Source: Nitrospirota bacterium (lineage in GTDB: Bacteria > Nitrospirota > Thermodesulfovibrionia > Thermodesulfovibrionales > UBA6898). From it: a stretch of DNA of 64,000 nt. Location: positions 44,500 to 108,499 of the forward strand of contig JAKAHR010000010.1 of the NCBI GenBank assembly GCA_021825365.1, in the 5' to 3' direction. The stretch's first letter is position 1, and each line of letters starts with the position of its first letter. Shown one piece after another: positions 37,591 to 48,075 of the stretch. The notes below the pieces were generated by a model. The model was not told where the DNA came from. It saw only the letters and a program-made list of their open reading frames with translations, and searched no databases. The translations under genes and the position numbers were made by a program.

Positions 37591-39123
37591 ATGGAGACGA
37601 ACGGTATGGGTTTCCCGATACTGAGCACCCTCATCTTCCTGCCCGTTGCGGGGGCTGTACTGCTTCTTCTCATCCCGAGGTCAAAGGAAGCGCTGATAAA
37701 GGCTGTTGCGCTCTGCGTGAGCATCCTCGCCTTCGTCATCTCCCTCCCTCTTTTCACGGCATTCAACAAGGCCACGCACGCCATGCAGTTCGTCGAACGA
37801 CAGGCCTGGATCCCGGCGTGGAACATCACCTATTTTCTCGGGCTCGATGGAATCAGCATCCTCTTTGTCCTCCTTTCGACGCTGGTGACGATCCTCAGCA
37901 TCCTCATCTCCTGGGAGTCGATAAAGAACAAGATTAAAGAATTTTATATCTCGATACTCATCCTGGAAGGCGCAATGATCGGCGTCTTCTGCGCCCTCGA
38001 CTTCTTCCTCTTCTATATCTTCTGGGAGGCAATGCTCATCCCCATGTACCTGCTCATCGGAGTCTGGGGCGGACCCAACCGGGTGTATGCTGCCATCAAG
38101 TTCTTCCTCTATACTCTGGTGGGAAGCGTTCTTATGCTCGTCGGCATCATCGTGCTCTATTTCCATGCAGGAAGGACCTTTGACATCCTTGACCTCGCAA
38201 CGCGCACCTACCCCTACCAGATGCAGCTCTGGCTCTTCTGGGCATTCTTTGCGGCCTTCGCCGTGAAGGTACCGATGTTCCCGGTGCATACATGGCTTCC
38301 TGACGCACACACCGAGGCCCCGACCGCAGGCAGCGTGATCCTTGCCGCTGTCCTCATCAAGATGGGGGCCTACGGTTTTCTTCGCTTTTCCATGCCCCTA
38401 TTTCCGGAGGCAGCCAGGGCGATGACCCCGGTGATGCTCACCCTTTCGGTGATCGCGATCATTTACGGTGCGGTGATCTGTCTCGCCCAAACCGACCTGA
38501 AGCGGCTCATCGCCTACAGCTCGGTGAGCCATATGGGTTTTGTGACGCTCGGTATTTTTGCCCTGAATACGCAGGGACTGGAGGGCGGCATCCTCCAGAT
38601 GATCAATCACGGTATCGTTACCGGCGCCCTCTTCCTGAGTGTGGGAGTGATCTATGACCGTACCCATACACGCCAGATCGCCGACTATGGGGGTGTCGCA
38701 TCCGTGATGCCCGTCTATTCGTCTCTTTTCATTGTCTTCACTCTCGCCTCGATAGGGCTCCCGTCGACCAACGGGTTCATCGGAGAGTTTCTGATTCTCC
38801 TGGGCGGGTTCACCGCAAACCAGCTGGCAGGGGTACTCGCGGCCACCGGCATTATCATAGGCGCGGGCTACATGCTCTGGCTGTACCAGAGGGTTTTCTT
38901 CATGGAGACGAACGCGAAGGTGACGGGCCTTGCCGATGTCAATATGCGTGAGCTGGTCACCCTGCTCCCCATGGTTATCCTCGTCTTCTGGATCGGCATA
39001 TATCCCGATACGTTCCTCGGATTCATGCACGAGTCGGTCCGCCACCTCATCGAGCGGGTGAATACCGGGGGCGCGCCGGGAGCATCGGCGATCGCGAAAA
39101 CCGTTACCGAGATACTGCAATGA
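37591..39123 (+). CDS. nuoM: NADH-quinone oxidoreductase subunit M
   Basis: This 510-residue antiporter-like subunit has about 14 membrane segments and the conserved FYIFWEAMLIPMYLLIG and VKVPMFPVHTWLPDAHTEAP motifs with channel Glu and His residues. It is one of the three Mrp-type proton-pumping subunits. It is followed by nuoN after 17 nt. Only one nuoM is present, unlike in some Nitrospirota with duplicated copies. Confidence 0.97.
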   Translation: METNGMGFPILSTLIFLPVAGAVLLLLIPRSKEALIKAVALCVSILAFVISLPLFTAFNKATHAMQFVERQAWIPAWNITYFLGLDGISILFVLLSTLVTILSILISWESIKNKIKEFYISILILEGAMIGVFCALDFFLFYIFWEAMLIPMYLLIGVWGGPNRVYAAIKFFLYTLVGSVLMLVGIIVLYFHAGRTFDILDLATRTYPYQMQLWLFWAFFAAFAVKVPMFPVHTWLPDAHTEAPTAGSVILAAVLIKMGAYGFLRFSMPLFPEAARAMTPVMLTLSVIAIIYGAVICLAQTDLKRLIAYSSVSHMGFVTLGIFALNTQGLEGGILQMINHGIVTGALFLSVGVIYDRTHTRQIADYGGVASVMPVYSSLFIVFTLASIGLPSTNGFIGEFLILLGGFTANQLAGVLAATGIIIGAGYMLWLYQRVFFMETNAKVTGLADVNMRELVTLLPMVILVFWIGIYPDTFLGFMHESVRHLIERVNTGGAPGASAIAKTVTEILQ

Positions 39124-39140
39124 AAGACATGGGGGTATAG

Positions 39141-40568
39141 ATGCCGCTTGTGATGCCTGACCTGAGACCGATTGCGCCCGAGATCGTCATGACGTGCCTG
39201 GCCCTTTTCATCCTCGTGGCCGACGTCTTCATCAGGCGGAAAGAGACGCTTGCCCTGCTCAGCGTCCTAGGAGTGGCGGTGACGGCTTTTGCCTTTGCCC
39301 TCCCGGGGGTCCTGAATACCACCTTCGGCGGCATGTTCATATCCGATGGATACAGCATGTTCTTCAAGATCATCTTTGCACTTAACGTCATCCTCACCGT
39401 GCTGATATCAGTGAAATATCTTGATGTCGAGAAGGTGAACTTCGGGGAATACTATGCCCTGATCCTCTTTGCGACCCTCGGGATGATGATCATGGCCTCT
39501 GCGGGCGATCTGATTGTCCTCTACCTCGGCCTTGAGCTCATGGCGCTGAGCACGTATGTTCTTGCCGGTTTTATTCGGTACGATATGAAGTCCAATGAAG
39601 CGGCACTTAAATACTTTCTCCTGGGCTCCTTTGCCTCGGCCTTTCTCCTGTATGGTATTTCGCTTGCCTATGGACTTACCGGGACAACCGACCTGGGCAG
39701 GATTGCCATGACCATTGAACAACAAGGCCTCGCCGGCAAGCCGGCACTCACCATGAGCATGATCCTCATCGCTGTTGCGTTTTCCTTTAAGATTGCGGCC
39801 GTCCCCTTCCATATGTGGGCCCCGGATGCCTATGAAGGGGCGCCTACATCCATCACGGCCTTCATGTCTGTCGGTCCCAAGGCAGCCGGCTTCGCGGTCA
39901 TCGGCAGGGTCTTCCTGATGGCGTTCCCGATGGTCAGGGCCGAATGGGTGACGATATTTATCCCCATCGCCATCCTGACTATGGCTGTCGGAAATATCGT
40001 CGCGCTCTCTCAGACGAACATCAAACGAATGCTTGCCTACTCATCCATCGCCCATGCGGGGTATGCCCTTCTCGGCATTATCACGGGGACGCCTGACGGA
40101 TTGGCAAGCATGATGAACTACATGCTTATCTATGCCTTTATGAACATGGGTGCCTTTGCCGTCATTATCATGCTGCGGTCAGAGGGGTTCAAGGGCGACA
40201 CCATCTCGGATTATGAGGGTCTGTCGAAGACCCATCCCCTTGCAGCAGCGCTGATGCTGGTATTCATGTTCTCTCTCACCGGCATCCCTCCGACCGCCGG
40301 GTTTATGGGCAAATTCTATATCTTCATGGCCGCGATCAACGCCGGATATACCTGGCTGGTTATCATCGCGGTTATCTTTAGCGCGATCTCCGCCTACTTC
40401 TATCTGCGCATTGTCATGTATATGTATATGAAAGATCCGAAGGAGACCGTGACGCTTACCACCTCTCCTTCCATGGGGCTGGCACTTGCCATTACGACGG
40501 TAGCGGTGTTGGCGATCGGCATGTTTCCCGCCAAGGTTGTCTATCTGGCACGCGTCGCATTCCCCTGA
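39141..40568 (+). CDS. nuoN: NADH-quinone oxidoreductase subunit N
   Basis: This 475-residue antiporter-like subunit closes the operon. The motifs LYLGLELMALSTYVLAG and FKIAAVPFHMWAPDAYEGAP with the usual charged residues are intact. The 131-nt gap that follows contains no clear hairpin with a T-run, so I cannot place the operon terminator. Confidence 0.97.
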   Translation: MPLVMPDLRPIAPEIVMTCLALFILVADVFIRRKETLALLSVLGVAVTAFAFALPGVLNTTFGGMFISDGYSMFFKIIFALNVILTVLISVKYLDVEKVNFGEYYALILFATLGMMIMASAGDLIVLYLGLELMALSTYVLAGFIRYDMKSNEAALKYFLLGSFASAFLLYGISLAYGLTGTTDLGRIAMTIEQQGLAGKPALTMSMILIAVAFSFKIAAVPFHMWAPDAYEGAPTSITAFMSVGPKAAGFAVIGRVFLMAFPMVRAEWVTIFIPIAILTMAVGNIVALSQTNIKRMLAYSSIAHAGYALLGIITGTPDGLASMMNYMLIYAFMNMGAFAVIIMLRSEGFKGDTISDYEGLSKTHPLAAALMLVFMFSLTGIPPTAGFMGKFYIFMAAINAGYTWLVIIAVIFSAISAYFYLRIVMYMYMKDPKETVTLTTSPSMGLALAITTVAVLAIGMFPAKVVYLARVAFP

Positions 40569-40699
40569 TCCGCAGCCGACCATAGCTCCCTTTTGCCGGC
40601 TCCCCGTAGCCTCGGGCAAGGCATCGATCTCCAGCGGTGCCCTTACTATTTTCACGCATATATCGTGAGGGGAGTTGGCAGGGGCGTATCGGTGACTAG

Positions 40700-41668
40700 A
40701 TGACGGAGCATTACTTCGATGAATCCCGCGGCCTCTACCGCATCTCTCCTTTCAGGGACTGCCATATGCATTTCATCAGGGCGGGTAAGGTTCTGACAGA
40801 AGATGATCTTCCTGCAGTGGCCCGATCGTACCTGGACAGCGGTATTGCGACCGTCGATGATATGGGTCACCAGAGCGCCATCGGGCCGAGGGCACGGGAC
40901 CTGTTATCCGGTGCCGGTCTGCGGGTGCGGACAGCCGTCTGTGCCCTGCGCAAAAAGGGAGGATACGGATCATTCCTGGGACAGGGAATCCGGGACAGGG
41001 ACGATATCGCCCCGGCGATACGAGAAATCGTGGATGCGGGCGCTGACTTCATAAAGATCATCGGTTCAGGGATCGTGGACATCACCGGGGCCGGAGGAGT
41101 GACGGCAGGCGGGTTCTCTTCTGATGAGCTCGCGGTGATCTGCGGCGAGGCACGGCAGGGGGGACTGGCTGTTGCATGCCACGCAAACGGAGATGCATCC
41201 ATACGAGACGCCGTCAGGGCGGGGGTTGCATCCATTGAACACGGGTTCTTCATCTCCAGGGAGACGCTCCATATGATGGTCGAGGCGAAGACAGCCTGGG
41301 TTCCGACCGTGTATGCCCTTTCCCGTCTCGTCCCGGCGCTCTCCGGCTGGCAGAGGGAATACGCAGAGCGCGTCGTCGAGGCACATCTGGCGTCTATCGC
41401 ATACGCCGCCTCCATCGGTGTCCGTCTTCGCGCAGGCACCGACAGCGGGTCACCCGGTGTGGAGCACGGCAGTTCATTTGTTGGGGAACTCGGGCTCTTC
41501 AGGAAGGCGGGGCTGTCGCTGGGGCAGATACTTTCCGCCGCCTGCATGGAGGAAGAGGAGACCAAACAAGGGAGCTATCTGCTGGTCGGGGAGGATTTTC
41601 TGGAGACACCCCGAGTAGAGGAGATATACCTGTGCGGCAGACGGTATGCGGCAGGAGAAATGGGATGA
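40700..41668 (+). CDS. Amidohydrolase-superfamily metal-dependent hydrolase
   Basis: This 322-residue protein has the metal-binding pattern of the amidohydrolase superfamily: HxH in DCHMHF (about 21-24), a possible bridging lysine in FIKIIGSG, histidines in CHANGD and IEHGFF, and the catalytic aspartate in AGTDSGSPG. The family hydrolyses C-N bonds such as those of imidazolonepropionate, prolidase-type dipeptides or deaminase substrates. The substrate cannot be told. It follows the nuo operon but has its own spacing. Confidence 0.85.
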   Translation: MTEHYFDESRGLYRISPFRDCHMHFIRAGKVLTEDDLPAVARSYLDSGIATVDDMGHQSAIGPRARDLLSGAGLRVRTAVCALRKKGGYGSFLGQGIRDRDDIAPAIREIVDAGADFIKIIGSGIVDITGAGGVTAGGFSSDELAVICGEARQGGLAVACHANGDASIRDAVRAGVASIEHGFFISRETLHMMVEAKTAWVPTVYALSRLVPALSGWQREYAERVVEAHLASIAYAASIGVRLRAGTDSGSPGVEHGSSFVGELGLFRKAGLSLGQILSAACMEEEETKQGSYLLVGEDFLETPRVEEIYLCGRRYAAGEMG

Positions 41669-41800
41669 GTTTGCTTTTTCACTCCCTCTCCCGGTAATAT
41701 ATACATGTAGATTTTCCGCGCGATATCACAGATCTGCAGTACAAGGCAGCCGTCTTCTCAGGTATCGTAGCAATTCCATCACTACAACAAAGAGGTAATC

Positions 41801-43612
41801 GTGAAGCGTGAAGATTTGAGAAATATCGCCATTATCGCCCATGTCGATCATGGCAAGACCACCCTGGTTGACGGACTGCTCCGTCAGGCAGGGACCTTCC
41901 GTTCCAATGAACGGGTCCAGGAGCGGGTGATGGACAACATCGACCTCGAGAGGGAGCGCGGCATTACCATCATGGCCAAGAATACGGCAGTGGAATATAA
42001 GGGCACGAAGATCAATATCGTTGACACACCCGGACATGCCGATTTCGGCGGCGAGGTGGAGCGTACGCTCAAGATGGTCGACGGCGTGCTCCTCCTGGTA
42101 GATGCCTCCGAGGGGCCGCTGCCCCAGACGCGTTTTGTACTGAAGAAGGCACTTGAGCTGAACCTGCCTCCCATCATCGTGGTCAACAAGATCGACCGGC
42201 CGGATGCGCGCATCCAGGAAGTGCTCAACGAAGTCTACGACCTCTTTATCGACCTCGATGCGACCGAAGACCAGCTCGAATTCCCCATAGTTTATGCGAA
42301 TGCCAAAATGGGTATCGCCAAGCTGTCCATGGAGGAAGAGGCTGCGGATCTCAGGCCCCTATTTGACCTTATCGTCACTACTATCCCTGAGCCCCAGGGC
42401 GATCCCTCCGACGTGCTTCAGCTCCTGGTGACCAATATCGACTACAACGACTATGTCGGCAGGCTGGCCATAGGAAGAATATTTTCGGGAACCGTGAAGG
42501 TGGGGGACTGGGTTGCGATGGTCGACGGCACCGGCGAAGCGCTCAAGACGAAGATCACCTCCCTCTACGGTTTCCAGGGGCTGAGCAGGGTCGATATCAG
42601 GGAGGCCTCGGTAGGCGACATCGTGGCGCTGGCCGGCATCGAGGGCATCAATATAGGTGATACCATCACCGACCAGGAGAACCCGCAGCCCCTCCCGAGG
42701 ATCACGGTCGACGAGCCGACGATCTCTATGGTCTTTTCGGTGAACACCTCTCCCTTTGCCGGAAGAGAAGGCAAATTCGTCACATCCCGGAACCTCAGGG
42801 AGCGGCTCGAAAAGGAGCTCCTCTACAATGTCTCGATCCGCGTTGATTTCAGCCAGACGGACGCCTTCAGGGTGATGGGAAGGGGCGAGCTACAGCTGGC
42901 CATCCTGATCGAGATGATGAGGAGGGAAGGCTACGAGCTGTCGGTCTCGATGCCCGAGACCATCACCAAAGAGGTGGATGGAGCGGTCCATGAGCCGATG
43001 GAACTGCTGGTCATCGATGTGCCTGAGGAGTTCGTGGGCGTCGTCACCCAGGCCCTTGGCACGCGGCGGGGCAGGATGCAGAAGATGCAGAACAACGGAC
43101 ACGGACGAGTGCGCCTGGAATTCAGGATACCCTCACGGGGGCTTATCGGCTTTCGTTCGCAGTTCCTCACGGACACCCGCGGTACGGGTCTTCTCAACCA
43201 CCTCTTCGACGGCTATGAGCCGTGGCAGGGGCCCATATCGAAACGCTCCACGGGCGCCCTCGTCGCTGACCGGTCAGGCAGGACTACGACATATGCGTTA
43301 CATCATCTGCAGCCGAGGGGCACTCTCTTCATCAGGGAGAACACGGCGGTGTACGAGGGGATGGTCATCGGAGAAAATTCACGGGACAATGACCTTGATG
43401 TGAATGTGATCAAGGAAAAGAAGCTCACGAACATGCGCGCCTCGGGAGCTGACGAGGCGCTTCAGCTCATCCCCCCCCGGGCTATGAACCTTGAGCAGGC
43501 GATCGAGTTTATCAGGGAGGACGAACTCGTCGAAGTGACCCCGGGATCCATCAGGATCAGGAAAAAGATCCTCGAATCCAGTAAGCGTCCGAGACAAAAG
43601 ACTCAGGCGTGA
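41801..43612 (+). CDS. typA: Translational GTPase TypA/BipA
   Basis: This 603-residue GTPase has the G1 motif [16 protein letters not shown]3 [14 protein letters not shown] and G4 NKIDRPDA, followed by the EF-G-like domains and the BipA C-terminal domain ([17 protein letters not shown]). It acts on the ribosome in stress adaptation and large-subunit assembly. The start is a GTG at 41801 preceded by AGAGGT; length matches the family. Confidence 0.97.
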   Translation: MKREDLRNIAIIAHVDHGKTTLVDGLLRQAGTFRSNERVQERVMDNIDLERERGITIMAKNTAVEYKGTKINIVDTPGHADFGGEVERTLKMVDGVLLLVDASEGPLPQTRFVLKKALELNLPPIIVVNKIDRPDARIQEVLNEVYDLFIDLDATEDQLEFPIVYANAKMGIAKLSMEEEAADLRPLFDLIVTTIPEPQGDPSDVLQLLVTNIDYNDYVGRLAIGRIFSGTVKVGDWVAMVDGTGEALKTKITSLYGFQGLSRVDIREASVGDIVALAGIEGINIGDTITDQENPQPLPRITVDEPTISMVFSVNTSPFAGREGKFVTSRNLRERLEKELLYNVSIRVDFSQTDAFRVMGRGELQLAILIEMMRREGYELSVSMPETITKEVDGAVHEPMELLVIDVPEEFVGVVTQALGTRRGRMQKMQNNGHGRVRLEFRIPSRGLIGFRSQFLTDTRGTGLLNHLFDGYEPWQGPISKRSTGALVADRSGRTTTYALHHLQPRGTLFIRENTAVYEGMVIGENSRDNDLDVNVIKEKKLTNMRASGADEALQLIPPRAMNLEQAIEFIREDELVEVTPGSIRIRKKILESSKRPRQKTQA

Positions 43613-43721
43613 ACGACAGCCGTTTCTGTTGACTGCGTCCGTAAGGCAAACAGCGCCCGCTCCCTCTTCAGCGCCGTAGCGTCAGGCCGTATTATCCGCT
43701 ATAATTGGGCATGGGTGGGAG

Positions 43722-44606
43722 ATGGAAGTGACCGGCGAATCTATCCTCCTGGAAGTGTCGAAACATCTCAGGGACATGAAGACCGGTTTTGATCTGAGCG
43801 CCGAGGACAAGGCGATGCTCGACCAGCCCCACCTTGCAAGCAAACACCGGATCCTCTCTCTCGAAGAAAAACTCCCCGTTGATATCAAAAATGAACTGTT
43901 CTTTATCGCCAACTCGCCTCTTCACACGAGGGACCACATCCGAAAGGCGACGGACTTCTGGGAGGTGGCTCTTGCCCTCGGCATGGAGAATATCAAGACC
44001 TATATATTCACGAGCGCGCTTTTTGGCCTGGCAGCGACCAACAGGGACATTCGCGACCTGAAGAACCGCTCCCTTGCCACGGCGGGCCTGTCCATCGCTA
44101 TCATGCATAATGTCCTTGGCTTTGATCTGGCTATGGCGCCTAAGGCAAGGCTCTGCGGGATGGTGAGTGAGTTCGGCAAAATACCCTTCCTCGTCTACCG
44201 CCAACAGCATGCCGATGATCATGCGGTTGCCGGGATCATGACCGATGACTTCATCAACATCCATCACGGCAGGATCGGCCTCAAGCTGATAGAAGTCTTT
44301 GATCTGCCGGCGTACCTGAGAGACTTGTTCGACAAGAAATCCCTGATCTTTTTCGACAAAGACCACGAATTTTCCCTGACCACCGTCGTGCGCATAGCCA
44401 AACTGATGGTGCGCGACAGTTTCAAACATCATGGCAAACTGGTGGTCACGTCGGTGGTTGATGATCCGCACGGCGCGGTGTGGGGCTCGGTCGGTACGGA
44501 AATTCAGTCCTTATTCGATTCCCTGGGCATTGGGCACCTCCTGGAGATTATTCCCTTTGAGACGCCTGCACAGCAGCATGCCAGACAAAAAAAGAAGGTG
44601 CCCTAG
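43722..44606 (+). CDS. HDOD-domain protein
   Basis: This 294-residue protein resembles the HDOD domain, a catalytically degenerate HD-like domain used in signalling. The start LPVDIKNELFFIANSPLH and the following helix pair with FTSALFGLA fit the family, but the HD metal residues are not clearly present. There is no output domain. The N-terminal 50 residues are unassigned. Its partner is unknown. A TATAAT stands at 43700-43705, 17 nt upstream of the start, without a good -35 box. Confidence 0.7.
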   Translation: MEVTGESILLEVSKHLRDMKTGFDLSAEDKAMLDQPHLASKHRILSLEEKLPVDIKNELFFIANSPLHTRDHIRKATDFWEVALALGMENIKTYIFTSALFGLAATNRDIRDLKNRSLATAGLSIAIMHNVLGFDLAMAPKARLCGMVSEFGKIPFLVYRQQHADDHAVAGIMTDDFINIHHGRIGLKLIEVFDLPAYLRDLFDKKSLIFFDKDHEFSLTTVVRIAKLMVRDSFKHHGKLVVTSVVDDPHGAVWGSVGTEIQSLFDSLGIGHLLEIIPFETPAQQHARQKKKVP

Positions 44607-44722
44607 AGAACGTGGAGAGGCGGCCCCACGCGTCCACCGTCTTGAGCATGATGTCCCTTCCTGCTTGGCAATCCTCTATCCTTTGGTAGTATCATAAGAT
44701 CACCAAAACAGGAGGTCTTGAG

Positions 44723-45550
44723 ATGGGACTTTTTAGCATTGACAGGGAAAAATGCAAGCGGGATGGAATCTGCGTTTCCGAATGCCCGCTGCGCATCATC
44801 GAGCTGAGGGGCGACTCCCCTGTTCCCACCCCCGTGGAAGGCGCGGAGCAGGTGTGCATTCGGTGCGGCCATTGCGTCTCCGTTTGTCCGCACGGCGCCT
44901 TCTCCCATAGTGACATGAAACCCGGGGACTGCCCTCCCGTCAGGAGAGAACTCGCCCTCAGTATCGGGCAGGCGGAGTATTTTCTGAGATCGCGCAGATC
45001 GATCAGAACATACAAGGATAAGAGGATAGAGCGGGAGAAACTCCAGCGGCTGATCGAGGTTGCCCGATATGCCCCCACCGGCACCAACAGTCAGCAAGTG
45101 GGATGGCTTGTTATCGACTCCAAAGAGGGGGTCAGCAGCATGGCCGCGATGACAATTGACTGGATGCGGCATATGGTACAGGAAGACAATCCTTTTGCAA
45201 GAGCATACCGGATGGCGGGTATCGTACGCGCCTGGGAGGGAGGGCTTGACCTTATCTGCAGGGGCTCGGCGGGGCTGGTGATAGTCCATGCTCCTGCTGA
45301 ATATGCTGCTGCACAGGTGGACAGCACGATCGCGCTTACCTACCTCGATCTTGCAGCCCCCTCATTCGGCCTCGGCACCTGCTGGGCAGGCTTCTTCATG
45401 ATAGCGGCCTCCTGCTGGCCACCCCTGCAGCAGGCACTCGATTTGCCCGAGGGAAGAAGATGCTGCGGCGCCATGATGATCGGGTATCCGAAATACATAT
45501 ACCACCGGCTGCCTTTACGAAGAGAACCGAACATTACATGGCATGACTGA
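44723..45550 (+). CDS. Ferredoxin-nitroreductase fusion
   Basis: This 275-residue protein begins with a two-cluster [4Fe-4S] ferredoxin domain (CKRDGICVSECP and CIRCGHCVSVCPHGA, residues about 9-55) fused to an FMN-dependent nitroreductase domain (RRSIRTYKDK, then APTGTNSQQVGW). It probably reduces small substrates with electrons taken directly from its clusters. An AGGAGG site precedes the ATG. It overlaps the next membrane-protein gene by 8 nt, so the two are probably co-transcribed. Confidence 0.92.
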   Translation: MGLFSIDREKCKRDGICVSECPLRIIELRGDSPVPTPVEGAEQVCIRCGHCVSVCPHGAFSHSDMKPGDCPPVRRELALSIGQAEYFLRSRRSIRTYKDKRIEREKLQRLIEVARYAPTGTNSQQVGWLVIDSKEGVSSMAAMTIDWMRHMVQEDNPFARAYRMAGIVRAWEGGLDLICRGSAGLVIVHAPAEYAAAQVDSTIALTYLDLAAPSFGLGTCWAGFFMIAASCWPPLQQALDLPEGRRCCGAMMIGYPKYIYHRLPLRREPNITWHD

Positions 45551-47450
45551 TATTCATCGTCACTGCGGCGACGACAGCCGACGGCAAGGTCTGCTGGCCG
45601 GTTTGTTTGAAGGACTCAGGAGGTCCCTGGTCTCTCCGGAGGACAGACAGGAATATCTCCCAAAGATCGCGATATTCCTGATGTTCGGCTCAATAATGTT
45701 CAGCCTTACCGTGCCGATATCGGATCCGGACTTCTGGTGGCACCTTGCGTCGGGACGATGGATGGCTGAAAACAGGTCGCTGCTTCATGCTGACCCCTTT
45801 TCCATAACCTTCCAATTCCCCGAGCCTACTCTGAGCAGGGACTTCATTCTGAAGCAGTATTGGGTCGCACAGCTTCTCTTTTATCTGGTGTTCACGGTGG
45901 GCGGACTGCACGGTGTAATCGTATTCTGCGCAGCGGTGTTCACCCTCATGTTCTATTTTCTCTACCGGCTCATGAGAATGTCGGGTGTTCCGGTCCTTCT
46001 CTCCGTCCTCCTGATCTTTTTCGCGAGGGGGGCAATCGTCGATGAATTCGGCTATATCGGGGCAAGACCCCAGATGTGGTCGAGTCTTTTTACGGTGCTC
46101 ATCCTGTATCTTCTTGAGACGCTTAGACAAAAACGAAGATGGGCCTTTTTCGCCGTCCCGGCACTCATGATGGTATGGTCGAACATGCACGGAGGGTACA
46201 TCCTCGGGGACATAATAATCGTGATATATGCGGCAGGGGCGCTGCTGTTCCGGACCGGGGACCGGGCTTTCTATATGGTCACCGCCTCAGCCCTGCTGGC
46301 CAGCGGTATTAATCCCAACGGCTTTACGGCCTTTGTGAGCGCTCCCTTTCTGGGGCCCGTGCTTACCTCTCTTAACCTGCTGTCGCAGCAGCAGCTCAAG
46401 AGCATGATGGACTCTGTCGTTGAAATGCAATCGATCTTCGAACATGCCAGCCTGATGGGGATAGTCCGGTCTTTGCCCTTTTTTTCCGGTATAGGTATAC
46501 TGTCGATCGCATCGTATGCCATCAACATCGGAGCTCTGCGCAAGGTCAGGAAAGACCACCTGCTGCTATTCCTGCTGGTCTTGCTTATGGGGGGCCGGTC
46601 GATCAGATTCATCATTTTTTTTGTGGCTGTCGCCACGTATATCACCGCCGCGAACCTGAAGCTGTTTATTGATACCCATTTTCTTTCAAGGGGAGTGGCC
46701 CGGAAGAAAGTCCCTCTCACCGTGACGATAGCAGTAATAGCGGTACTCTCAGCAGTCTACGTGCGTGACGGCATGGTTACAACAGGGCTTGTCTCTGAGA
46801 ATCCGTACGTGAGTGAGTACGGGAGAGTTGTCTCATTCATGGAGCAGGAACATCTTCGTGGTAATATTTTCAATGACTATAACTCCGGAGGATTTCTTAT
46901 TTGGCATCTATCCCCCGGCATCAAGGTCTTTGTTGACGGCAGGGGGTTGTATAGGACGGCATTCGAGATATTCAGATCAACGCTGGATGGACCCGGCACC
47001 CCCTTGAAGGGGTGGAACATGCCCCTGTACCGGAAGGTGTTGAACGATTTCAATATTGATCTGGTGCTGATACCGGGGTGTGACAAGGTGTCGGGCACAC
47101 TGATACGGCTGGCTCCATTTCTGGCGCAGGATTATGAATGGGCCCTGGTTTATGCTGACACGAATACGCTGTTGTTTATGCGGGACACGCCGGCTCATAC
47201 CTCTTTCCTCTCCCAACATGCGCTGCCAAAGGCCCTCACGTATAAAAGCATACTGGCATGTGCGACAGAGGCTGCCTCGACGGGGCACGCCCGTATGCTG
47301 CCGAACTGGAAGCTTTCCCTGGCGGTTGCGCACCAGGGCCTGGGAAACACCGGGGAGGCCCGTCGTTGGCTCGACGACTACCTGATGCTCGCGCCCTCGG
47401 ATGGGTTTGCCCGTGAACTGCGGGAAATAATGGAGAGGGGGGCGCGTTGA
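45543..47450 (+). CDS. Polytopic membrane protein, GT-C-like, with C-terminal repeat region
   Basis: This 635-residue protein has about ten membrane segments. An early loop contains ISDPDFWWHLASGRWM, which resembles the acidic first loop seen in GT-C glycosyltransferase-like proteins. The soluble C-terminal part (from about 430) has a globular domain and a last stretch, WKLSLAVAHQGLGNTGEARRWLDDYL, that looks like a tetratricopeptide repeat. The lipid-linked sugar substrate, if any, is unknown. It starts inside the ferredoxin-nitroreductase gene. Confidence 0.65.
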   Translation: MTDIHRHCGDDSRRQGLLAGLFEGLRRSLVSPEDRQEYLPKIAIFLMFGSIMFSLTVPISDPDFWWHLASGRWMAENRSLLHADPFSITFQFPEPTLSRDFILKQYWVAQLLFYLVFTVGGLHGVIVFCAAVFTLMFYFLYRLMRMSGVPVLLSVLLIFFARGAIVDEFGYIGARPQMWSSLFTVLILYLLETLRQKRRWAFFAVPALMMVWSNMHGGYILGDIIIVIYAAGALLFRTGDRAFYMVTASALLASGINPNGFTAFVSAPFLGPVLTSLNLLSQQQLKSMMDSVVEMQSIFEHASLMGIVRSLPFFSGIGILSIASYAINIGALRKVRKDHLLLFLLVLLMGGRSIRFIIFFVAVATYITAANLKLFIDTHFLSRGVARKKVPLTVTIAVIAVLSAVYVRDGMVTTGLVSENPYVSEYGRVVSFMEQEHLRGNIFNDYNSGGFLIWHLSPGIKVFVDGRGLYRTAFEIFRSTLDGPGTPLKGWNMPLYRKVLNDFNIDLVLIPGCDKVSGTLIRLAPFLAQDYEWALVYADTNTLLFMRDTPAHTSFLSQHALPKALTYKSILACATEAASTGHARMLPNWKLSLAVAHQGLGNTGEARRWLDDYLMLAPSDGFARELREIMERGAR

Positions 47451-47471
47451 CGGGAGGCCGCCCGTCTCTCT

Positions 47472-47804
47472 TCAGAAATCAGGAAACATCTTAAGACAGA
47501 GGACGGTACCGCCTTCGGCCCTGGCATCTGCGGACAGGATGCCCCCTTCGATATACTGGAGAGAGAAGTTTTTGTAGCCACGTGAAACCAGTTCTTTTGC
47601 GTTTGCCGGGCAGCCATTCTCACATCCCGCGATGCCCCTTATCATTCCGGGAATAAGTCCCTTCACATCAAGACCGGCTATGGACGTGCCCTTTGCGGAA
47701 GCGAACAGCTCGATCTGACTCACGATGGCGTCGAGATCGGGACGAAAGGGATCAGGGATCTGCACGGTTGTCGAATCCTTGCCGACGATGACATCAAGAA
47801 CCAC
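47472..47804 (-). CDS. Conserved hypothetical small protein with CxxxC motif
   Basis: I do not recognise this 110-residue protein. I chose the GTG at 47804 because AGGAGG lies at optimal distance upstream; a longer ATG form starting at 47870 would include the promoter region. It contains GCENGCPANAKELV (a CxxxC pair), a central basic/hydrophobic part and IEGGILSADARAEGG near the end. No signal peptide is evident. It is 271 nt from the neighbouring selenoprotein gene, with its own promoter. Confidence 0.6.
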   Translation of the reverse strand: MVLDVIVGKDSTTVQIPDPFRPDLDAIVSQIELFASAKGTSIAGLDVKGLIPGMIRGIAGCENGCPANAKELVSRGYKNFSLQYIEGGILSADARAEGGTVLCLKMFPDF

Positions 47805-47874
47805 GGTTACCTCCTGAAAGAATGTCCGTTTCAACGGGCGATTCCTGCACGAAGAAGTGAGGAAAGGCACTACT

Positions 47875-47903
47875 ATTGTACTTATCTGCCGTGGTTATAT
47901 CAA
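47875..47903 (-). promoter_or_regulatory. Sigma-70 promoter of the small CxxxC protein
   Basis: On the minus strand TTGATA, a 17-nt spacer and TACAAT give a good match (5 of 6 in both boxes). It lies about 70 nt upstream of the GTG at 47804 and supports the shorter start. Confidence 0.55.
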
Positions 47904-48033
47904 AGCAAGTCATCAGGCAGAGACTATCGGCCCTGCTTCCGGACGGTCCTGTCGTTGCCTGCGCTCTGGACGACGGGCAGGAAACTGACGGTGCCCTCCC
48001 TGGTGACGACTGATGCAAAAATATGGAGGACAT

Positions 48034-48064
48034 ATAAAGGGGGGACCTCTGGTCCCCCCTTTAT
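48034..48064 (-). terminator. Strong hairpin terminator of the rhodanese gene
   Basis: A perfect 14-bp inverted repeat with a 3-nt loop (ATAAAGGGGGGACC / TCT / GGTCCCCCCTTTAT) starts 12 nt after the stop codon. The A/T ends allow it to work on both strands. Confidence 0.8.
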
Positions 48065-48075
48065 GGACAAGCAGG

